Source: Granulicatella adiacens ATCC 49175
GTDB taxonomy: Bacteria; Bacillota; Bacilli; Lactobacillales; Aerococcaceae
Direction of reading: 5' to 3'
DNA: 64,000 bases
Assembly (NCBI RefSeq): GCF_025150565.1
Contig: NZ_CP102283.1
Span: forward strand, 1,302,001-1,366,000
The position numbers and the translations under genes are program-made. The notes under the pieces were generated by a model that had not been told where the DNA came from, made no database searches, and saw nothing but the letters and a program-made list of their open reading frames with translations. Shown one piece after another: positions 48,172 to 58,304 of the stretch (positions are counted from its first letter, which is position 1; each line of letters begins with the position of its first letter).

Positions 48172-49404
48172 CTATATTTTTCTTCTTTTCTTTAATAATC
48201 GATAACGTAAATAAAATTGAGTGAATAAAATTCCGAAAACCGGATAAAAAATAATCCCTACTAAACCAATTACTTCACGCATTCCCATTACTGAAGAAAT
48301 TCCAAGTACAATACCAGATGCGACCATCGTCCACATTAGGACTGATAAATTATCCTGAAGACGTGCGTTGTTATCTGCAAGAGAAGAAAAATGACTATTT
48401 TGCGTGTTGGCACTTTGGATAACACCAACGAGTTGGAATCCTAATAGCATCACAAGTAACGCATTGACGATAAAATTCCAATAATACTCTTGAGAAAATA
48501 ATGCGACTACAAAACTAACAACCGCCAGTTGTAATAATAAACTCATATATTGACTCGTACGAACGACCGTACGACTCACTAAATAGCGGTGACCACTTGG
48601 ATTCTTTCCAACAAGTACCTTCAATACAGCATCTAAATAAGAACGACGTTGGGCTTGAGGTTTATGAACCATTGGCACATCTACAAACAACGCATATAAA
48701 CGATAAATTCGTTGCTGTCTTTCTAATTCCAATTCAATCATAGAATCGAAGCGGTATACAAAAGCCGCTTTCCCATAATAGTACTCGATAAAAATACTTA
48801 GAAGGATTGGAATCACTAATAATACAAATGACCACCCTTCAGAAATCCATAAAAACATTCCGAAGAAATTCGCTACTGCAATTAAGTAAATACCGAGTTT
48901 TTCTATCCATGTAAAATGAAGCACTCCACGATAAGCGTATTTCGTACAACGGAATAATAAATCTTTAAAGAGCACTTGTAAGAGGAATATCTTTGTGAAC
49001 ATACTCATATTCGTTCCAAAGGCTTGTGCTACGATTGGAAAGACAATTCCAGAGGAAGCCAGCATCACAAGTAGCGGAAGCGCCCAACTACGACGAATCG
49101 CTTTTTGTAAGTACGCCTTAAAGTCTTGCCCCACTACCGATAAAAAGATTCCATCGGCTGGTTCGAGCAACGTTGCTACACCGCCAAAGAATGGAACACT
49201 CGCTAGTAGAACTGCAAGTAACCCTAGTAAAGGCCATTCCAATACACGAATCGTTTGAATCCAATTCGAGTATTGCACCATGATAAAGCCAAATAAGAAA
49301 AATAAAACAATCAAGAAATGATCATTAAGCATATAGCGAATATACTTCATGCTTTTCTTTTGATATTTTCTTACGCGAGCCTCAAAAATTGTTGCACTAT
49401 TCAT
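48172..49404 (-). CDS. ecsB: ABC transporter permease EcsB
   Basis: 410 residues with about eight to ten membrane segments. Partner of EcsA; in Bacillus and Staphylococcus the Ecs exporter affects intramembrane protease RasP activity, protein secretion and linear-peptide export. An ATG two codons earlier exists, but AGGGG points to MNSATIF at 49404. The frame overlaps ecsA by eight bases. Confidence 0.9.
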   Translation of the reverse strand: MNSATIFEARVRKYQKKSMKYIRYMLNDHFLIVLFFLFGFIMVQYSNWIQTIRVLEWPLLGLLAVLLASVPFFGGVATLLEPADGIFLSVVGQDFKAYLQKAIRRSWALPLLVMLASSGIVFPIVAQAFGTNMSMFTKIFLLQVLFKDLLFRCTKYAYRGVLHFTWIEKLGIYLIAVANFFGMFLWISEGWSFVLLVIPILLSIFIEYYYGKAAFVYRFDSMIELELERQQRIYRLYALFVDVPMVHKPQAQRRSYLDAVLKVLVGKNPSGHRYLVSRTVVRTSQYMSLLLQLAVVSFVVALFSQEYYWNFIVNALLVMLLGFQLVGVIQSANTQNSHFSSLADNNARLQDNLSVLMWTMVASGIVLGISSVMGMREVIGLVGIIFYPVFGILFTQFYLRYRLLKKRRKI

Positions 49405-50137
49405 GGGCATCGTCCCCTGTCGTTAATGCAAAGTAAATTTCCTCTAGAGAATTTTCTTCAATATTCGAAGTTGCTCGTAAGCCTTCGATATCGCCTTGCG
49501 CAATTACTTTTCCTTCGTGTAACACGATGAAACGATCACAATACTTCTCTGCCGTATCTAGTACGTGCGTCGACATTAAAATCGCTGCGCCTTTTTCTTT
49601 TTTCTCTTTTAAGACTTGAAGTAAGGTACGAATCCCTAGTGGATCAAGTCCTAAAAATGGTTCATCGACCACATAGACGGGCACGTCAAGCATTAATGCA
49701 CAGACGATGAGCACTTTTTGCTTCATCCCTTTTGAAAAATACGCTGGGAACCAATCCAATTGCTTCGTTAAACGAAATGCTTCCACGAGTTCCATTGCAT
49801 GGGCCATTGTTTCTTCGTTCATTTGGTTATATGAACGAGCCACAAATTCAATATGCTCTCTAAACGTCAATTCTTCATAAAGAACTGGACTTTCTGGAAT
49901 GACCGCAATCGACTGACGGTAGCCTCGTTGGTTTTCGAGGATACTAAGCTTCTCCACTTCCACTCTTCCGCTAAAAGGGGTAAGTTGTCCAATAATCGTT
50001 TTAATCGTCGTACTCTTTCCGGCACCATTCAAACCGATAAGCCCACAAATTTCACCAGGATTTACATCAAAAGTGATGTCTGTAATGACAGGAACTTTTG
50101 TATATCCTGCAGTTACATTGTTTAATTGTAGTGACAT
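49397..50137 (-). CDS. ecsA: ABC transporter ATP-binding protein EcsA
   Basis: 246 residues. Walker A GLNGAGKST, signature loop FSKGMKQKV (the variant usual in EcsA rather than LSGGQ), Walker B VYVVDEPFLGLDP and the H-loop STHVLDTAE. Divergent from hit, an arrangement conserved in Firmicutes. AGGAGAAATTAT precedes the ATG. Confidence 0.94.
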   Translation of the reverse strand: MSLQLNNVTAGYTKVPVITDITFDVNPGEICGLIGLNGAGKSTTIKTIIGQLTPFSGRVEVEKLSILENQRGYRQSIAVIPESPVLYEELTFREHIEFVARSYNQMNEETMAHAMELVEAFRLTKQLDWFPAYFSKGMKQKVLIVCALMLDVPVYVVDEPFLGLDPLGIRTLLQVLKEKKEKGAAILMSTHVLDTAEKYCDRFIVLHEGKVIAQGDIEGLRATSNIEENSLEEIYFALTTGDDAHE

Positions 50138-50166
50138 ATAATTTCTCCTATCTAACTATTCTCTTC

Positions 50167-50196
50167 ATTATACCATAAAGCCAAAAAAGTGTGAAA
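50167..50196 (-). promoter_or_regulatory. Promoter of ecsAB
   Basis: Minus strand extended -10 TGGTATAAT (hexamer 50167-50172) with -35 TTTCAC (50191-50196), 18-base spacer. Confidence 0.65.
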
Positions 50197-50290
50197 GAAC
50201 GCTATATAAATGCACTTTCTCAAATTCAGTAAACTATAATCGAGTGAATTCGTTCTAGGGACAAAATAACAAATCTCCGTTCTGCAATCC

Positions 50291-50319
50291 TTTCATTTCA
50301 AGGCTTTTTTTGATACGAT
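50291..50319 (+). promoter_or_regulatory. Probable promoter of hit
   Basis: -35 TTTCAT (50291-50296), 17-base spacer, -10 TACGAT (50314-50319), 28 bases before the ATG. Confidence 0.5.
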
Positions 50320-50347
50320 AGAGGTACAAACTCAAGGAGGAAATACC

Positions 50348-50770
50348 ATGACAGATTGTATTTTTGATAAAATTATTAATAAAGAAATTCCAGCACATAT
50401 CGTGTATGAAGATGACGTAGTAGTCGCGTTCCTTGACATTTCTCAAGTGACACCAGGACACACACTGGTTGTTCCTAAAAAACATGTTGCCAATATCTTC
50501 GAATATGATGAAGACTTAGCAAGCGCAGTTTTTGCACGTATTCCTAAAATTGCACGTGCCGTTCAAGCATCAAACCCAGATATTAAAGGATTAAATATTT
50601 TAAGTAATAATGGTGAATTGGCATACCAAAGCGTCTTCCACTCTCATATCCACTTAATCCCACGCTATACAAAAGAAGATGGTTTTGGATTAAAATGGCA
50701 CCCAACAAATCCAAATTCAGAAGTATTAGCAAAAATTGCGCAATCAATCCGCGAACAAATGGAGGCATAA
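50348..50770 (+). CDS. hit: HIT family nucleotide hydrolase
   Basis: 140 residues. The histidine triad reads HSHIHLIPR near residue 98. N-terminal CIFDKIINKEIPAHIVYEDD is typical. Hydrolyses nucleoside phosphoramidates or dinucleoside polyphosphates. AAGGAGG precedes the ATG. The YtxH-like gene follows after three bases. Confidence 0.95.
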   Translation: MTDCIFDKIINKEIPAHIVYEDDVVVAFLDISQVTPGHTLVVPKKHVANIFEYDEDLASAVFARIPKIARAVQASNPDIKGLNILSNNGELAYQSVFHSHIHLIPRYTKEDGFGLKWHPTNPNSEVLAKIAQSIREQMEA

Positions 50771-50773
50771 TCA

Positions 50774-51106
50774 ATGAGTAAATTTCTAAAAGGTTTTATT
50801 TTTGGTAGTGTCATCGGTGGTGTCGTTGCCTTATTAAACAACCCAAGAAGTGGAAAAGAGAACCGCGAAATCTTATCCAAACAGATTCAGGAAGTTAGTC
50901 AAGAAGTCGCGGTTATTCATAACGGAAAAGCAACCCTTGAAAGAGGCATTAAAGAAATCCAAGACGTGATTGTTCCACAAACAATGGCAGTTGTGAACTC
51001 TATTCAAGAAGAAGTAACCAAATTCCAATTGGAAAATAAACCGCGCTTCAGACGTATTCAAGATAAAATTCAAACGTTACAAACACATCTAAACGAAATG
51101 AAATAG
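50774..51106 (+). CDS. YtxH-like small membrane protein
   Basis: 110 residues. One hydrophobic N-terminal segment with a glycine-rich stretch (FIFGSVIGGVVALL, about 9-22), then PRSGKENRE and a long amphipathic, probably coiled-coil helix. This is the YtxH/general-stress-like layout; function unknown. It directly follows hit and precedes a HAD phosphatase gene. Confidence 0.85.
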   Translation: MSKFLKGFIFGSVIGGVVALLNNPRSGKENREILSKQIQEVSQEVAVIHNGKATLERGIKEIQDVIVPQTMAVVNSIQEEVTKFQLENKPRFRRIQDKIQTLQTHLNEMK

Positions 51107-51119
51107 AAGGTCTACTCTT

Positions 51120-51992
51120 ATGATAAAATTATTTGCATCGGATATGGACGGTACTCTCCTCACAAATCATGTAGAGATTCATAAAAACAACGTCAAAGCT
51201 ATTCGCAAATTGCAAAAATTAGGAAAACACTTCATCGTTTGTACCGGACGTGATTATCTTCAAGCCAATTTTGCACTCGAGCAGGCAAATCTACATCTTC
51301 CTGTGATTGCGATGAATGGCGCTCAGATTTTCGATAAAAAACATGACATTATTTGGGAAGTAACCATTCCCCATGACACCGTCTATACCCTATTGGACTA
51401 CTTCGATTCGATTGACTTGGATTGGCAACTTGTAACTTCTGAAGGAAACTTTAGAAAGAACTACGCTCTCTTTATCAACAAGGTAATTGAACGAAAAAAG
51501 GTGGAAAGAAACAATTTAACACCTGAGCAACTAAAGGAAGAAATTAAGCAGCTAAAAATTCTTTTAGAAGCAACCGATGTTACTACTTCTGAAGAAGTGC
51601 TATCGATTCCGGATATTAAAGTGTTCAAGATTATCGTATCACACGAAGATGGACCTACTTATTTCAAACCTATTCGTGAGCATATCAATCAAGTGCATCC
51701 AAATCTCGTGGTCACTTCCGCATTTTATACCGATTTGGAAATTAACCATAAAGATGCACAAAAAGGCATTGCTGTTGCCCACTACGCCGAAACACTTGGA
51801 TTATCCATGAAACAAACTTTTGCTATCGGCGATAATTTTAATGATGTTTCGATGATTCATGATGCTGGAATCGGTGTTGCGATGGGAAATGCTCCAGAGG
51901 CAGTTAAAGCTGTTGCTGATTTTGTGACAGACACCAATGTTAACGGCGGTGTGGCAAAAGCGATTTGGCGTGTCCTTGAAGAAGAAAAATAA
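51120..51992 (+). CDS. Cof-type HAD phosphatase
   Basis: 290 residues. Motif I FASDMDGTLLTN, motif II region VCTGRD, and motif III/IV FAIGDNFNDVSMI identify the Cof/IIB family, which dephosphorylates sugar phosphates, PLP or FMN. The specific substrate is unknown. The start is 13 bases after the YtxH-like gene. Confidence 0.93.
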   Translation: MIKLFASDMDGTLLTNHVEIHKNNVKAIRKLQKLGKHFIVCTGRDYLQANFALEQANLHLPVIAMNGAQIFDKKHDIIWEVTIPHDTVYTLLDYFDSIDLDWQLVTSEGNFRKNYALFINKVIERKKVERNNLTPEQLKEEIKQLKILLEATDVTTSEEVLSIPDIKVFKIIVSHEDGPTYFKPIREHINQVHPNLVVTSAFYTDLEINHKDAQKGIAVAHYAETLGLSMKQTFAIGDNFNDVSMIHDAGIGVAMGNAPEAVKAVADFVTDTNVNGGVAKAIWRVLEEEK

Positions 51993-51999
51993 TGATGAT

Positions 52000-52025
52000 T
52001 CTCTTCTCTTTTATTAGAGAAGAGA
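52000..52025 (+). terminator. Terminator after the HAD gene
   Basis: Perfect 9-bp arms TCTCTTCTC/GAGAAGAGA with an 8-base loop and TTTTTT. Confidence 0.9.
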
Positions 52026-52081
52026 TTTTTTATTCATCGACTGCTATGTTATATAATGTAACATGAGATGAGAGTTGATTT

Positions 52082-52110
52082 TTGCATTTTCAGAAAATCT
52101 TCCATATAAT
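52082..52110 (+). promoter_or_regulatory. Promoter of the amino-acid ABC transporter
   Basis: -35 TTGCAT (52082-52087), 17-base spacer, -10 TATAAT (52105-52110). A partial palindrome (ATGTTA...TAACAT, 52046-52064) lies upstream and could be a regulator site. Confidence 0.7.
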
Positions 52111-52150
52111 GGAAAAACCTTTTACATAAGGTAGATTTGGAGGAATATGT

Positions 52151-53587
52151 ATGAACATAAAGAAATTTAGCTTGGGAGCTGTTCTAGTCACTCTATTGAT
52201 GACTCTTCTATCCCTCGTTTCTCCGACAAATTCTGTAAAAGCAGAAACTAAAAAATATGTAATCGCAACAGATATTACATTCGCACCATTTGAATACCAA
52301 GATACAAATGGTGAATATGTCGGAATTGATATTGAATTAATGAAGAGTATCGCAGAGGCTGAAGGCTTCGAAGTAGAATTTAAGGCTCTTGGCTTTAATG
52401 CAGCTGTTCAAGCCCTAGAAGCTGGACAAGTAGACGCTGTTATGGCTGGAATGGGAATTACTGATGAACGTAAACAAAAATTCAACTTCACAGATAGTTA
52501 CTATGACAGCGGAATCGGAATGGGAGTTTCAAAAAACTCTGACATCACAAGCCTTTCTGATTTAAAAGGAAAAAAAGTTGCCGTTAAATTAGGAACACAA
52601 GGTGCCACTTATGCTGAATCTATCAAGAGTAAATATGGCTTTACAATCACAACTTTTGAAGATTCATCAAGTATGTACCAAGATGTAATGGTAGGAAACA
52701 GCGACGCTTTATTTGAAGACTATCCAGTACTTGCCTACTCAATCACATCAAACAACTTACCTTTAAAAATGACAGACCATAACGAAAACAAAACAGAATA
52801 TGGTGTTGCTGTGAATAAAGGTGAAAATGCTGAATTGATCGCTGCTTTCAACAATGGTTTGAAAAAACTAAAAGAAAGTGGTAAGTATGATGAAATCATC
52901 AACAAATACACTACGAATGCTAATGAAAACACAGAAGCAACAAGCATTCTAGGCTTAATTAAAACAAACTGGAAAACTCTTGCAACTGGTTTATGGAATA
53001 CGATTGTATTAACGGTTGTTGCTTTAATCTTTGCAAGTTTAATCGGTATTATCTTCGGTTTAATTAAAACAAGCCAAAACAGTATCGTTCAAGCAATCGC
53101 AGGATTTTACATTGATACCATCCGCGGTGTACCGTTAATTGTATTAACGTTCTTCATCTACTTTGGAATTCCACAAGCCTTCGATATTACGATGCAACCA
53201 TTCGTAGCAGGTGTTATCACCTTAAGCTTGAATGCTTCCGCTTATATCGCAGAAATTATCCGTGGGGGTATCCAAGCAGTTGATAAAGGCCAATACGAAG
53301 CTTGCATGAGTTTAGGTCTACCATATTCAAAAAGCATGCAAAAAGTTATCTTGCCGCAAGCGATTCGAATTATGGTTCCTTCATTCATCAACCAATTCGT
53401 TATCACATTGAAGGACACTTCTATCCTTTCAATTATCGGTATCGCCGAATTAACACAAACAGGTAAAGTCATCATCGCTCGTAACTTACAATCAAGTCAA
53501 ATGTGGTTAATCGTCGGCGTGATGTACTTAATCGTAATTGTTCTATTAACGAAACTTTCAGCTCACTTAGAAAGGAATTTAAAATAA
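52151..53587 (+). CDS. Amino-acid ABC transporter, fused substrate-binding and permease protein
   Basis: 478 residues. An N-terminal signal segment (about 8-30) precedes a family 3 solute-binding domain (about 35-260; [25 protein letters not shown]) fused to a permease (about 275-478) with the ATPase-contact loop [21 protein letters not shown]. Such GlnP-type fusions import glutamine, arginine or related amino acids. The specificity cannot be fixed from sequence alone. The stop shares a base with the ATPase start. Confidence 0.93.
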   Translation: MNIKKFSLGAVLVTLLMTLLSLVSPTNSVKAETKKYVIATDITFAPFEYQDTNGEYVGIDIELMKSIAEAEGFEVEFKALGFNAAVQALEAGQVDAVMAGMGITDERKQKFNFTDSYYDSGIGMGVSKNSDITSLSDLKGKKVAVKLGTQGATYAESIKSKYGFTITTFEDSSSMYQDVMVGNSDALFEDYPVLAYSITSNNLPLKMTDHNENKTEYGVAVNKGENAELIAAFNNGLKKLKESGKYDEIINKYTTNANENTEATSILGLIKTNWKTLATGLWNTIVLTVVALIFASLIGIIFGLIKTSQNSIVQAIAGFYIDTIRGVPLIVLTFFIYFGIPQAFDITMQPFVAGVITLSLNASAYIAEIIRGGIQAVDKGQYEACMSLGLPYSKSMQKVILPQAIRIMVPSFINQFVITLKDTSILSIIGIAELTQTGKVIIARNLQSSQMWLIVGVMYLIVIVLLTKLSAHLERNLK

Positions 53588-54318
53588 TGGCTATTATCGA
53601 AGTTCAAAAACTACAAAAGAAATATGGCAACTTAGAAGTATTAAAATCCATCGACCTTTCTATTGAGGAAGGCGAAGTCGTTTGTATTATCGGACCTTCT
53701 GGTTCTGGTAAATCAACTTTTCTTCGTTGTTTAAACCGTCTTGAAAAAATTAATAGCGGTCATATCATCATTGACGGTCATGATTTAACAGATAAGAAAA
53801 CTAACTTAAATAAAGTTCGTGAGGAAATCGGAATGGTGTTCCAACACTTTAACCTCTTTCCTCACCTAAGCGTTCTAGAAAATATCATACTTGCCCCAGT
53901 AGAATTAGGTCGTGAGACAAAGGAAGCTGCCACAGAACATGCGATGGAACTACTTGGCATGGTAGGACTTGCAGATAAAGCGAATGTCTCTCCTAAATCA
54001 CTTTCAGGTGGTCAAAAACAACGTGTGGCTATTGCCCGTGCGCTTGCAATGAAACCAAAAATGTTATTATTCGATGAACCAACTTCAGCACTCGACCCTG
54101 AGATGGTTGGGGATGTATTAGAAGTAATGCAAAACCTAGCTAAAGAAGGGATGACAATGGTCGTGGTAACACACGAGATGGGATTTGCGCGTGAGGTTAG
54201 CGATCGCGTTATCTTTATGGATGGTGGTTATATCATCGAAGAAGGAACTCCTGCGGAAGTGTTTGGTAACCCACAAAACGAACGTACTCAAAACTTCTTA
54301 AATAAAGTCCTTCACTAA
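53587..54318 (+). CDS. Amino-acid ABC transporter ATP-binding protein (GlnQ-like)
   Basis: 243 residues. Walker [11 protein letters not shown]-loop [11 protein letters not shown], signature LSGGQKQR, Walker [13 protein letters not shown] and the H-loop VTHEMGFA. The longer in-frame opening inside the permease gene is rejected: AAAGGA and the TAATG overlap mark the ATG at 53587. Powers the fused binding protein/permease. Confidence 0.95.
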   Translation: MAIIEVQKLQKKYGNLEVLKSIDLSIEEGEVVCIIGPSGSGKSTFLRCLNRLEKINSGHIIIDGHDLTDKKTNLNKVREEIGMVFQHFNLFPHLSVLENIILAPVELGRETKEAATEHAMELLGMVGLADKANVSPKSLSGGQKQRVAIARALAMKPKMLLFDEPTSALDPEMVGDVLEVMQNLAKEGMTMVVVTHEMGFAREVSDRVIFMDGGYIIEEGTPAEVFGNPQNERTQNFLNKVLH

Positions 54319-54337
54319 AATTAAATATCAAATAGTA

Positions 54338-54372
54338 ACGATCTTACTCCAAAGCACTTGGAATAAGATCGT
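54338..54372 (+). terminator. Terminator after the ABC transporter operon
   Basis: ACGATCTTA/TAAGATCGT with an inner CCAA/TTGG extension, followed by TTTTTT. Confidence 0.9.
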
Positions 54373-54387
54373 TTTTTTGAGAAGAAA

Positions 54388-54438
54388 AAAACACTTCCTA
54401 CATCGGTATGACAACCACACTGATGCAGGAAGTGTTTT
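54388..54438 (-). terminator. Terminator after pnp
   Basis: Minus strand AAAACACTTCC/GGAAGTGTTTT stem continued by a CATC/GATG block, followed by TTTTTTC. Confidence 0.88.
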
Positions 54439-54467
54439 AAAATTTTATCTATTAAAATCCGTAATAC

Positions 54468-56579
54468 TTACTCTTTATCTTCTTTTGGTAATAATACTTT
54501 ACGTGATAAGTTAATACGTCCTTGTCCGTCGATTTCGATAACTTTAACCGTTACTTTATCGCCTAGAGCTAGTACATCTTCTACTTTACCAACGCGTTCG
54601 TGCGCTAATTCAGAAATATGAACTAATCCATCTTTTCCTTTAGCAATTTCAACGAATGCACCGAATTTTTCGATACGGCGCACTGTTCCTTCGTATACTT
54701 GTCCAACTTCGATTTCACGTGTTAAATCTTCGATGATTTCTTTTGCACGTTGAATCATAGCAGCATCTGTAGAAGCAATTGATACGTGACCTTCTTGGTC
54801 GATATCGATTTTAACGCCTGTTTCGTCAATGATAGAGTTGATTGTTTCCCCGCCACGTCCGATAACCACTTTAATCTTATCAGGGTGGATAGAAATCATT
54901 TCAATCTTAGGTGCATATGGGCTTAACTCTTTACGAGGTTCAGCAATTGTTGAAGTTAATTCTTCAAGGATTTCAAAGCGTGCTTTCTTCGCTTGTGTTA
55001 GGGCTTCACGTAAGATTTGTTCTGTAATCCCTTGAATCTTAATATCCATTTGAAGAGCTGTAATACCGTCTTTAGTTCCTGCCACTTTAAAGTCCATGTC
55101 TCCTAAGTGGTCTTCTAACCCTTGGATATCTGTTAAGACTGTATAGTTTGTACCGTCAGAAATAAGACCCATCGCGATACCTGCTACAGGTGCTTTAATT
55201 GGCACACCGGCAGCCATCAATGCTAATGTTCCCGCACAAATACTTGCTTGAGAAGAAGAACCATTTGATTCTAATACTTCGGATACAAGACGGATTGTGT
55301 ATGGGAAGTCTTCTGGACTTGGAATCACTTGTTTCAATGCACGTTCCCCTAGTGCACCGTGACCAATTTCACGACGACCTGGGCTACCAGCACGACCAAC
55401 TGAACCTACAGAGAATTGTGGGAAGTTGTAGTGGTGAATGAATCGTTTTCCTTCTTCAATTCCTAAACCATCAATCACTTGATATTCTCCAAGAGGTGCA
55501 AGTGTTGCTGAAGTTAATGCTTGCGTTTGTCCACGAGTGAATAAACCTGAACCGTGAACCCGAGGTAATAAGTCGATTTCTGAAGATAATGGACGAATTT
55601 CGTCAATCTTACGACCATCAGGACGTACTTTTTCTTCAGTAATTAAACGACGTACTTCGTCTTTTTCTAAATTATCGACTAATTGAGAAACTTGTTTTAG
55701 AAGTCCAGCTTTTTCATCATTTTCTTCTAAGACAGCTTCGAAGTGCTCGATAGCTGTTTCTTTTACTTTTTCAATGTTTGCTTCACGCGCTAATTTTTCT
55801 TGTGTTTGAATCGCGTGAACCATGGCTTGGCTGAATAAATCTTTTACTTGTGCTTCGATAGCTGGGTCGAATGAAAGTAAAGTCACTTCCATTTTTTCTT
55901 TACCGACTTCGCGAACGATTTCTTCTTGGAAAGCCACTAATTTTTTGATTTCTTCGTGACCAAATAATAATGCTCCAAGCATATCTTCTTCGTTCACTTC
56001 TTTAGCTGAACTTTCTACCATGTTGATAGCAGTTGCAGTACCAGCTACAGATAATTCGATATCTGAGTTATCTTTTTGTTCAGTAGTTGGGTTAATCACG
56101 TATTCACCGTTTACACGACCTACGTCTACCCCAGCAATTGGTCCATCAAATGGAATATCTGAAATACATAATGCTAATGAAGAACCAAACATTGCAGCCA
56201 TTTCTGGTGGGCAGTTAGGATCTACTGACATTACCGTATTTGTGATTTGTACTTCGTTACGGAAACCTTCCGCAAACATTGGACGAATTGGACGGTCAAT
56301 AAGACGCGCTGTAAGAGTAGCATGTTCGCTTGGGCGACCTTCACGTTTGATAAAACCTCCAGGGATTTTACCAGCAGCATACATTTTTTCTTCATAGTTT
56401 ACTGTTAACGGGAAGAAATCTGTATCTTTTGCTTGTTTTGTACCAACAGCCGCTGTTAAAACAACAGTATCACCGTAACGTACTAACACTGCACCATTGG
56501 CTTGCTTTGCTAATTGGCCGATTTCAACTTGTAATTGACGTCCGCCCCAGTTATAGCTAAAAACTTTCTTTTCTGACAT
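54468..56579 (-). CDS. pnp: Polyribonucleotide nucleotidyltransferase (PNPase)
   Basis: 703 residues. Two RNase PH domains (about 5-230 and 310-545), a KH domain ([14 protein letters not shown]) and a C-terminal S1 domain ([20 protein letters not shown]). The [20 protein letters not shown] segment carries the phosphate-binding site. Degrades RNA by phosphorolysis from the 3' end. AAGGAG precedes the ATG. Transcribed alone behind a structured leader. Confidence 0.97.
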   Translation of the reverse strand: MSEKKVFSYNWGGRQLQVEIGQLAKQANGAVLVRYGDTVVLTAAVGTKQAKDTDFFPLTVNYEEKMYAAGKIPGGFIKREGRPSEHATLTARLIDRPIRPMFAEGFRNEVQITNTVMSVDPNCPPEMAAMFGSSLALCISDIPFDGPIAGVDVGRVNGEYVINPTTEQKDNSDIELSVAGTATAINMVESSAKEVNEEDMLGALLFGHEEIKKLVAFQEEIVREVGKEKMEVTLLSFDPAIEAQVKDLFSQAMVHAIQTQEKLAREANIEKVKETAIEHFEAVLEENDEKAGLLKQVSQLVDNLEKDEVRRLITEEKVRPDGRKIDEIRPLSSEIDLLPRVHGSGLFTRGQTQALTSATLAPLGEYQVIDGLGIEEGKRFIHHYNFPQFSVGSVGRAGSPGRREIGHGALGERALKQVIPSPEDFPYTIRLVSEVLESNGSSSQASICAGTLALMAAGVPIKAPVAGIAMGLISDGTNYTVLTDIQGLEDHLGDMDFKVAGTKDGITALQMDIKIQGITEQILREALTQAKKARFEILEELTSTIAEPRKELSPYAPKIEMISIHPDKIKVVIGRGGETINSIIDETGVKIDIDQEGHVSIASTDAAMIQRAKEIIEDLTREIEVGQVYEGTVRRIEKFGAFVEIAKGKDGLVHISELAHERVGKVEDVLALGDKVTVKVIEIDGQGRINLSRKVLLPKEDKE

Positions 56580-56605
56580 AACTAATCTCCTTTTCTCTTA
56601 TTTAC

Positions 56606-56692
56606 GTATCCTCCAGACCTACTTTTAGAAATGAAAACGTTCGACGCGTTCGAGCGCTTTTATTTCTAAAGTAAGGTGACTCCAGAAGATAC
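56606..56692 (-). promoter_or_regulatory. Long leader hairpin upstream of pnp
   Basis: An 87-base imperfect hairpin ending 27 bases before the pnp ATG. Outer arms GTATC/GATAC, a middle stem TTTAGAAAT/ATTTCTAAA and an apex AAAgCGcTCGA/TCGAaCGttTT can be read. In Escherichia coli a comparable pnp leader stem is cut by RNase III and used for PNPase autoregulation; the same here is inference. Confidence 0.65.
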
Positions 56693-56712
56693 AAAGTTTG
56701 TCATACAGAGTC

Positions 56713-56718
56713 ATTTTA
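56713..56718 (-). promoter_or_regulatory. Probable -10 of pnp
   Basis: Minus strand extended -10 TGGTAAAAT upstream of the leader hairpin; -35 weak. Leader length would be about 125 bases. Confidence 0.5.
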
Positions 56719-56761
56719 CCATAACTGCCCATTAAGTACTATTTTTTTGTAAACAAAAAAC

Positions 56762-56799
56762 GAGTGAGTTATTCTCTTTTCTAGAGAATAAACTCACTC
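56762..56799 (-). terminator. Terminator of the malQ-glgP-gtfA operon
   Basis: Minus strand GAGTGAGTT(t)ATTCTC paired with GAGAATAACTCACTC, seven-base loop, then GTTTTTTGTTT. Confidence 0.9.
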
Positions 56800-56830
56800 A
56801 TCTTACTATTGTTATTTACGAATGAAGAAA

Positions 56831-58282
56831 TTAAAGAGTGACTACATTTCCTTGTTCGAAAATAGTGAATTCTTTTGTTTCTAGGTTTGCTTCAAGACGT
56901 GCTTCGGCAGCACCAGAAGCATCTTTACGTGTAATCACGATTGTGTTTTCAGTTGGAGTTTCTACTTCAAAAGAACCTTCTAAATCAAACGCTTTTGATG
57001 TATTTCTAAAGCGTAATAAGTTGATTAGTTTTTTCACGACTGGACGTTCTACTTCACGGTCGATTTCTTCTAAAGTGTAATAATGACGGTTGATGTTGCG
57101 ACCTTCTTTTGAAGATTCTAATAACTCGATGTCATTTTCTCCAGCAAGTAATCCCACGTAGTAAATTTGTGGAATACCAGGCGCAAAACATTGCAACACA
57201 CGTGATAATAAGTAACTTGCATCATCATTTCCTAAAGCACTGTAGTATGTGCTGTTAATTTGATAGATATCTAAGTTATTGTACTTTTCACTTGAGTAGA
57301 TTCGTTTTACGTTGGCGCCTACATCGTATAATTTGTTTGAAGTGTAATCTAACTCTTCATCTGTTAATAAGTCTCTAGCATCCACGACACCGATTCCGTC
57401 ATGCGTATCCAGTGTTGTAAATTGCTTCATCGGACTCATTTGTAACCAGTTGGCTAATCGATTTGATTTACCTGAATATAGTGAATATAACACTACCATT
57501 GGTAATGCAAAGTCATAAACGAAGTAATCATGGTCTGCAATCTTCATTTGAATTGAATAATGCTCATGAATTTCAGGAAGCAATTCCACTTGGTATTTCG
57601 CTGCTTCATCACGAACTTCATTTAATAAATCCCAAATATCTGGCTCTACGAAGAAGTCGTTTGTATCGAGTTTCTTTACTGCATAAGCAAATGCGTCTAA
57701 ACGAATTAATGAGCATCCGTGACTTGCCATATCTTTAATCGTTTCACGAATAAACTCTTTCACGATTTCTTTACGAACATCAAGGTCGATTTGCTCTTCC
57801 CCGAATGTGTTCCATACTTCTTCAGTCGTTCCATCCGCAAAATGAACAGTTTGGAATGGCGCTTTATCTTTACGTTTATAAATCAAGTCGATATCTGCTT
57901 GATTTGGACGACCTTCTGGGAAAAACTCATGGATACGAATAAACATATCTTTGTAAGGTGAGTTTTCGTGATTTTTTACAAAATCTTGGAAGAATTTAGA
58001 CTCACGAGAAATATGGTTAATCATGAAATCAAACATTAAATAATATTGTTCCCCTAGAGCATCCACATCTTCCCAAGTTCCCAGAAGCGGATCTACACGC
58101 GTGTAGTCGCTTGGAGCAAATCCTCTATCCCCTGTAGACGGGAAGAATGGGAGTAAATGTACCCCACTAATCGCGCCTTGGAAATGTTTATCCAAAACGC
58201 CTTTTAAGTCCTTCATATTGCTTCCCATGCTGTCTGAGTAAGTGATCAGCATTGCTTCGTTTTTAATTTGCATGGAATTCAC
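56831..58282 (-). CDS. gtfA: Sucrose phosphorylase (GH13 subfamily 18)
   Basis: 483 residues, closely resembling streptococcal GtfA across its length: [39 protein letters not shown], the nucleophile region [19 protein letters not shown], acid/base LLPEIHEHY and [12 protein letters not shown]. Splits sucrose with phosphate into glucose 1-phosphate and fructose. GTG at 58282 with AAGGG upstream is the preferred start; an ATG three codons on is possible. Its place after an alpha-glucan phosphorylase is unusual, and related specificities (sucrose 6-phosphate, glucosylglycerol) cannot be excluded. Confidence 0.88.
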   Translation of the reverse strand: MNSMQIKNEAMLITYSDSMGSNMKDLKGVLDKHFQGAISGVHLLPFFPSTGDRGFAPSDYTRVDPLLGTWEDVDALGEQYYLMFDFMINHISRESKFFQDFVKNHENSPYKDMFIRIHEFFPEGRPNQADIDLIYKRKDKAPFQTVHFADGTTEEVWNTFGEEQIDLDVRKEIVKEFIRETIKDMASHGCSLIRLDAFAYAVKKLDTNDFFVEPDIWDLLNEVRDEAAKYQVELLPEIHEHYSIQMKIADHDYFVYDFALPMVVLYSLYSGKSNRLANWLQMSPMKQFTTLDTHDGIGVVDARDLLTDEELDYTSNKLYDVGANVKRIYSSEKYNNLDIYQINSTYYSALGNDDASYLLSRVLQCFAPGIPQIYYVGLLAGENDIELLESSKEGRNINRHYYTLEEIDREVERPVVKKLINLLRFRNTSKAFDLEGSFEVETPTENTIVITRKDASGAAEARLEANLETKEFTIFEQGNVVTL

Positions 58283-58304
58283 CGTGTCCCTTCATTCAAT
58301 CGAT

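Noticed and set aside
53503-53586. Longer N-terminus for the GlnQ-like ATPase
   Set aside because: The extension lies inside the permease gene and has no function in this family; the ribosome site and TAATG overlap support the later ATG.
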